NCBI RefSeq assembly: GCF_000014565.1
Contig: NC_008268.1
Location: forward strand, 1,129,001 to 1,193,000
Source: Rhodococcus jostii RHA1
Lineage (GTDB): Bacteria > Actinomycetota > Actinomycetes > Mycobacteriales > Mycobacteriaceae
DNA length: 64,000 nt
Direction of reading: 5' to 3'
A program made the translations under genes and the position numbers. This document shows, piece by piece, positions 61,169 through 64,000 of this stretch. The first letter of the stretch is position 1. Each line of letters starts with the position of its first letter. Below the pieces are notes generated by a model. The model worked only from the letters and a program-made list of their open reading frames with translations, was not told where the DNA came from and did no database searches.

Positions 61169-61570
61169 TCAATGTTTGATGGTGACCGTGATCGGTTCGA
61201 ACGCCGAGCCGCCGTCCGCTTCGGACGTTCCGCCGCCGGGGCCGGGTTCCGGAGCGTCGGGACCGCCGGGCCCCGGGGTGTCGTGAACGGCGTGCTCGTC
61301 GAGGACCTGCCGCAGCACCGCGATCAGCACGGACGCCTGGCCCGCGAGCACGGTCACGAGATCGTGCTGCTCGCCGCGGATCAGCGCCGCGAGCGCGCAC
61401 ACCGGGCACCACGTGCATCCCGACCACTGCCCGGTTCCGGGGATCGCGTCCTCGGCGCCGGCCTGGGCGTGCGGCGCCGCCGCGCGTTGGAGAAGCGGCT
61501 CGAGACGGTCCAGGGCGGTCTCGGCGAGTGCCCGCAGCTCAGCCACCAGCTGTGCGTGGTCGTCGTTCAT
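61169..61570 (-). CDS. Small protein with Cys-x2-Cys-x2-Cys motif, function unknown
   Basis: The 133-residue protein has a helical N-terminal half (HAQLVAELRALAETALDRLEPLL). A cysteine cluster CTWCPVCALAALIRG (about 52-66) could bind zinc. A second helix is followed by a Gly/Pro/Asp-rich tail. I do not know the family. Its ATG overlaps the stop of the ArsA-like ATPase (ATGA), so the two are coupled. The place corresponds to Rv2183c. A role as partner of the ATPase is inference from coupling only. Confidence 0.75.
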   Translation of the reverse strand: MNDDHAQLVAELRALAETALDRLEPLLQRAAAPHAQAGAEDAIPGTGQWSGCTWCPVCALAALIRGEQHDLVTVLAGQASVLIAVLRQVLDEHAVHDTPGPGGPDAPEPGPGGGTSEADGGSAFEPITVTIKH

Positions 61571-62808
61571 ACCGGCCACACCTGCGGGTCGGGCGTGAAG
61601 CGCACGACCAGATCACTTCCGTCGAGTTCTGCCCCCGCGACGACGCACCGGCGCAGGACCGAGGCGAGGCGGACCCGGCGGCGCACCCCTTCAGCTCCCA
61701 CGACCAAGTCGTCCTCCACTCGACCCAACGTGAGGGTCGACGGGTTCACGAGCGGCAGATACATCCGCATCGTGTACACAGAATCCACACCGGCCCCCGA
61801 TTCCAGCCCCACCCGCACCGCAGGTGGGTTCTTCCCCAGCACCGCAACCGCGTCAGTGTCGTCGGCATACAACTCCCGGGCGATTCCGCCGAGATCGGCC
61901 CACCCTACCGGCTCCGTCACCGACCGGGTCACCGAGAGGATCACGGTGGCGCCCGCGGAGGCGGTCAGCTCGGCGAGGACCCGTTGCTGCAGGGCTCGCC
62001 GCCTGATCAACCATGCCACACCGGGATCGTCGTGTCCTGCCGGCGAATCGAAGTGCGGCAGAAGGTTGTTCACGAGGATGGCATCGACGCGCAGGCCGGA
62101 CAGTGCGGCCACCGCCACGGTGCGCCGGGTCTCGGTCAGCACCACCCGCTCCGGTGTCGTCACCAGTCGCACAGTGGTTTTCGCCCGGTTCGCGAGCATC
62201 TCCCGGACCTCGCCGACCGTGGCGACGACCTGCTCGATCAGCGTCACCAGCATCACGAGGCGGGGATCGGAACCCAGGAGCGCGGCGATGCGGCGATGCT
62301 GCGGCCACACCCGCTCGATGTACTCGAGAGCCGTCGCGGGCGCGGCGAGCGTCCGCAGGCAGTCCGCGGTGGGCGGGCAGTCGACCACGACGGCGTCGTA
62401 CTCGCCCTCGGTGGCGAACCGGACGACTTCACGCAGGCCGAGCACGTCCTGCACGCCGGGAAGCCCGGTCAGCTCCTCCGGCTCGAGCGCGGACAGCTGG
62501 GCACCGTGGTCGTGCGTTCCTGCGGCCGCGAGAACCGCTGTCAGACTCCGGAATCTGTCCTCGAGCAACGTGAGGGTGTCGAGTTCCAGGACATCGAGGG
62601 TGTCGGTCACGGGCACGAGGTCCCGGGCGGCGGCGATCCCGATGACGTCGGCGAGAGAGTGCGCCTGGTCGAGCGAGACGAGCAGAGTCCGGTGTCCGGC
62701 CTCTGCGGCCGCCTGTGCCGTCGCGGCCGCGAGCGTCGTCTTCCCGACGCCCCCCTTCCCGACGAAGAACTGGACCCGCGCAGGTCCGGCACGACCCTCG
62801 CTGCTCAG
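61567..62808 (-). CDS. ArsA/GET3-like anion-transporting ATPase (Rv2184c-like), CTG start
   Basis: The 413-residue P-loop ATPase has the deviant Walker A GKGGVGKTT (residues 17-25) with TLLVSLDQAHSLADV. It has a Walker B-like VVDCPPTAD in the middle and LVNNLLPHFDSPAGHDDPGV later. The Walker A lies upstream of every ATG, GTG or TTG in frame: the first usable one (GTG 62616) would delete it. CTG 62808, overlapping the upstream stop as CTGA and preceded by GGTGGAAGG, gives an intact protein and the frame stays open. The family moves anions or sorts membrane proteins; the cargo here is unknown. It is coupled to SRPBCC and Cys-motif genes. Confidence 0.87.
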   Translation of the reverse strand: MSSEGRAGPARVQFFVGKGGVGKTTLAAATAQAAAEAGHRTLLVSLDQAHSLADVIGIAAARDLVPVTDTLDVLELDTLTLLEDRFRSLTAVLAAAGTHDHGAQLSALEPEELTGLPGVQDVLGLREVVRFATEGEYDAVVVDCPPTADCLRTLAAPATALEYIERVWPQHRRIAALLGSDPRLVMLVTLIEQVVATVGEVREMLANRAKTTVRLVTTPERVVLTETRRTVAVAALSGLRVDAILVNNLLPHFDSPAGHDDPGVAWLIRRRALQQRVLAELTASAGATVILSVTRSVTEPVGWADLGGIARELYADDTDAVAVLGKNPPAVRVGLESGAGVDSVYTMRMYLPLVNPSTLTLGRVEDDLVVGAEGVRRRVRLASVLRRCVVAGAELDGSDLVVRFTPDPQVWPV

Positions 62809-63242
62809 CCTTCCACCCGTTTCTTGAGTTCCTTGAGGGCGGTGTCGGTGATCGCCTTCTCCGCCTTGCGCTTGAACAGGCCGATCATCGGGATGGTGAG
62901 GTCGACGGTGAGCTCGTACGTGACGGTGGTGCCGCCGCCCGGTTCGTCCTCCAGAACGTACGAACCGAACTGCGACTTCTGGATCTCACCGGACTCGAGT
63001 TCCCAGCTGACCGATTTGCCGTCGGGCGCCCAGTCGTAGCGGAGTACGTACGTGTCCTTGACCATGCCGGCGTCGAGCACGAACCGCACCCGGTCGGCCC
63101 GGCCGCCCTTGCCGGGTTCCATGACCTCGACGGACTTCGCGGCGGTCACCCACGCCGGGTACGCGTCGAAGTCGGCGATCACATCCATCACCCGGGCGGG
63201 CGGCGCCTCGATACTGATCGACCTCTTGGTCCTCTCGGGCAT
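62805..63242 (-). CDS. SRPBCC/START-like ligand-binding protein (Rv2185c-like)
   Basis: The 145-residue protein has the helix-grip fold pattern: an N-terminal strand ISIEAPPARVMDVIADFDAYPAWVTAAK, a run of strands, and the long C-terminal helix ITDTALKELKKRV. This resembles the polyketide cyclase/dehydrase (CoxG and START-like) group that binds hydrophobic ligands. No catalytic residue can be named. Its stop overlaps the CTG of the ArsA-like ATPase, forming a SRPBCC-ATPase-Cys-motif operon. The order fits Rv2185c-Rv2184c-Rv2183c. Confidence 0.9.
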   Translation of the reverse strand: MPERTKRSISIEAPPARVMDVIADFDAYPAWVTAAKSVEVMEPGKGGRADRVRFVLDAGMVKDTYVLRYDWAPDGKSVSWELESGEIQKSQFGSYVLEDEPGGGTTVTYELTVDLTIPMIGLFKRKAEKAITDTALKELKKRVEG

Positions 63243-63394
63243 GGAGTGAACGCTTCCTTTCGCCTGGCCGACCCGCTCGTCGATCGCGGGGCCACGCCGT
63301 TACCGGTTTCGTATGTCTGTGTTGTGCCCGACTATCACACACGATCTCGGCGCTCTGACACAATGCCGACCCTGCCGCGGCGGGCGGATCCGCC

Positions 63395-63784
63395 TCAGGA
63401 CGGCGGTTCTCCCGCAGCGCGACCTGCCTCGAGTTCCTTCTTCACTTCGAAGGACATCACTTTTCCCTCGACGCGCCTGCGACGGTTCAGCGCGGCCAGA
63501 TCGGGGGTGCCCTCGCTGCGGGCCGGTTCGGCGTGGAGGAAGTAGTGGACGATCGCTCCGTCCAGCACCGGCTCGAGCCACACTTCCATGGTTCCGGTGA
63601 GCGGTCCGGCCACCGTCCACCGGATGCCCTTCTCGGCCCGGTCCTCGCGGACGGCGAGGGTGAGATCGGGCCACCACCGGCGCCAGCGGGCTGGCGGGGC
63701 GATCGCCGCCGCGACCTGCTGCGGTGGGGCCGCGATGAACGTCTGGTCTGCGACCTGAATGCTGCTCACGGCGACTAGCTTCAC
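63395..63784 (-). CDS. SRPBCC-like small protein (Rv2186c position)
   Basis: The 129-residue protein looks like a second helix-grip protein: VADQTFIAAPPQQVAAAIAPPARWRRWWPDL is a typical first strand and helix pair. The C-terminal part is strongly charged (RRRRVEGKVMSFEVKKELEAG). The start is GTG 63784, with GGCGG 3 nt upstream; a second GTG at 63769 is possible. It lies 152 bp upstream of the Rv2185c-like gene, without obvious terminator, and is divergent from the fadD15-like gene. The ligand and role are unknown. Confidence 0.75.
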   Translation of the reverse strand: MKLVAVSSIQVADQTFIAAPPQQVAAAIAPPARWRRWWPDLTLAVREDRAEKGIRWTVAGPLTGTMEVWLEPVLDGAIVHYFLHAEPARSEGTPDLAALNRRRRVEGKVMSFEVKKELEAGRAAGEPPS

Positions 63785-63937
63785 ATACCGCCGTGGGCGG
63801 TGGCCGCGGGGTTCCGCGGCACCTCGCGGACAGGGCTCTGACCACCCTTCTTCGGCCAGGAAGCAGACCGGGCCGGGGAAGGTCTAAAGTTGGGACCGCA
63901 ATCCTACTCGTCAGTATTTTCAGTGTCGGAGGTTTTC

Positions 63938-64000
63938 GTGCCCGAGTTCAGCGCGCCACAGTCGTTCACGATCGCGGAGGACGCGTCCGCGGTCGACTCG
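63938..64000 (+). CDS. Long-chain acyl-CoA synthetase (FadD15-like), 5' end only
   Basis: Only the first 21 codons are in the window. GGAGG sits 5 nt before GTG 63938 and the product begins VPEFSAPQSFTIAEDASAVDS. This is like the start of mycobacterial FadD15 (Rv2187), the next gene expected in the conserved order. An AAAGT element with TCTAAAGT about 55 bp upstream may belong to its promoter. The assignment rests on the short N-terminus and on synteny. Confidence 0.6.
   Translation, partial: MPEFSAPQSFTIAEDASAVDS

Noticed and set aside
61567..62616. Reading the ArsA-like gene as an N-terminally truncated pseudogene starting at GTG 62616
   Set aside because: The upstream frame is open and encodes an intact Walker A and following strand, so the gene is whole with a non-standard start.
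63803..63820. GCCGCGG/CCGCGGC inverted repeat upstream of the second SRPBCC gene
   Set aside because: Short arms made only of G and C are expected by chance in this composition and it is not placed like a terminator.

Overview
This 64 kb window is chromosomal DNA from a high-GC, mycolic-acid-containing actinobacterium, most likely a Rhodococcus of the jostii/opacus type. The evidence is the Wag31-SepF-FtsZ division set without FtsA, a T-box in front of a eukaryote-like ileS, lipomannan mannosyltransferases, PknL with its DNA-binding partner, and a CrtO/CruF-type carotenoid locus. Almost every gene matches a known family. I see no phage, insertion sequence, CRISPR array, rRNA or tRNA. Mycobacterium tuberculosis locus numbers given below are recalled from memory, not searched.

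Layout. 1-5.6 kb: a partial DHA2-type drug exporter with a divergent TetR regulator and twin operator-like sites, threonine deaminase (ilvA), a PoxB-type pyruvate dehydrogenase, a Ddn-like F420 protein and a small membrane protein. 5.6-19.6 kb: dnaE1, rarD-like, an unknown anchored protein, an RluD-family pseudouridine synthase, lspA, three lipoproteins, dinB and ileS with its T-box leader. This resembles the Rv1536-Rv1559 region of M. tuberculosis. 19.6-40.6 kb: the complete actinobacterial dcw cluster, all on the minus strand. In transcription order it runs mraZ, rsmH, ftsL, pbpB, murE, murF, mraY, murD, ftsW, murG, murC, ftsQ, ftsZ, pgeF, yggS, sepF, yggT, wag31. Many junctions are 4-base stop/start overlaps. 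The mraZ promoter carries a 10-bp-periodic array of MraZ boxes.

40.6-53.3 kb: a block in the order of Rv2169c-Rv2175c (DUF3040, HEPN protein, GNAT, LppM, MetF-like, prenyl synthase, MptA) with carotenoid genes interleaved: crtO, cruF, a cruG-like glycosyltransferase, crtI and crtB. Together with the GGPP synthase these give GGPP to phytoene to lycopene, then ketolation, 1',2'-hydration and glycosylation. A lycopene cyclase is not in the window. An exact actinobacterial LexA (SOS) box lies between the HEPN gene and the crtO operon. 53.3-64 kb: the Rv2175c-like regulator, PknL with four PASTA repeats, AroG, an exoribonuclease, a GT87 mannosyltransferase, an acyltransferase, a ROK glucokinase, a three-gene SRPBCC/ArsA-like ATPase/Cys-motif operon, a second SRPBCC protein and the first codons of a FadD15-like acyl-CoA synthetase.

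Two genes, the GGPP synthase and the ArsA-like ATPase, appear to start at CTG. No ATG, GTG or TTG is available in frame at a sensible position, and ordinary gene callers would misplace both starts.
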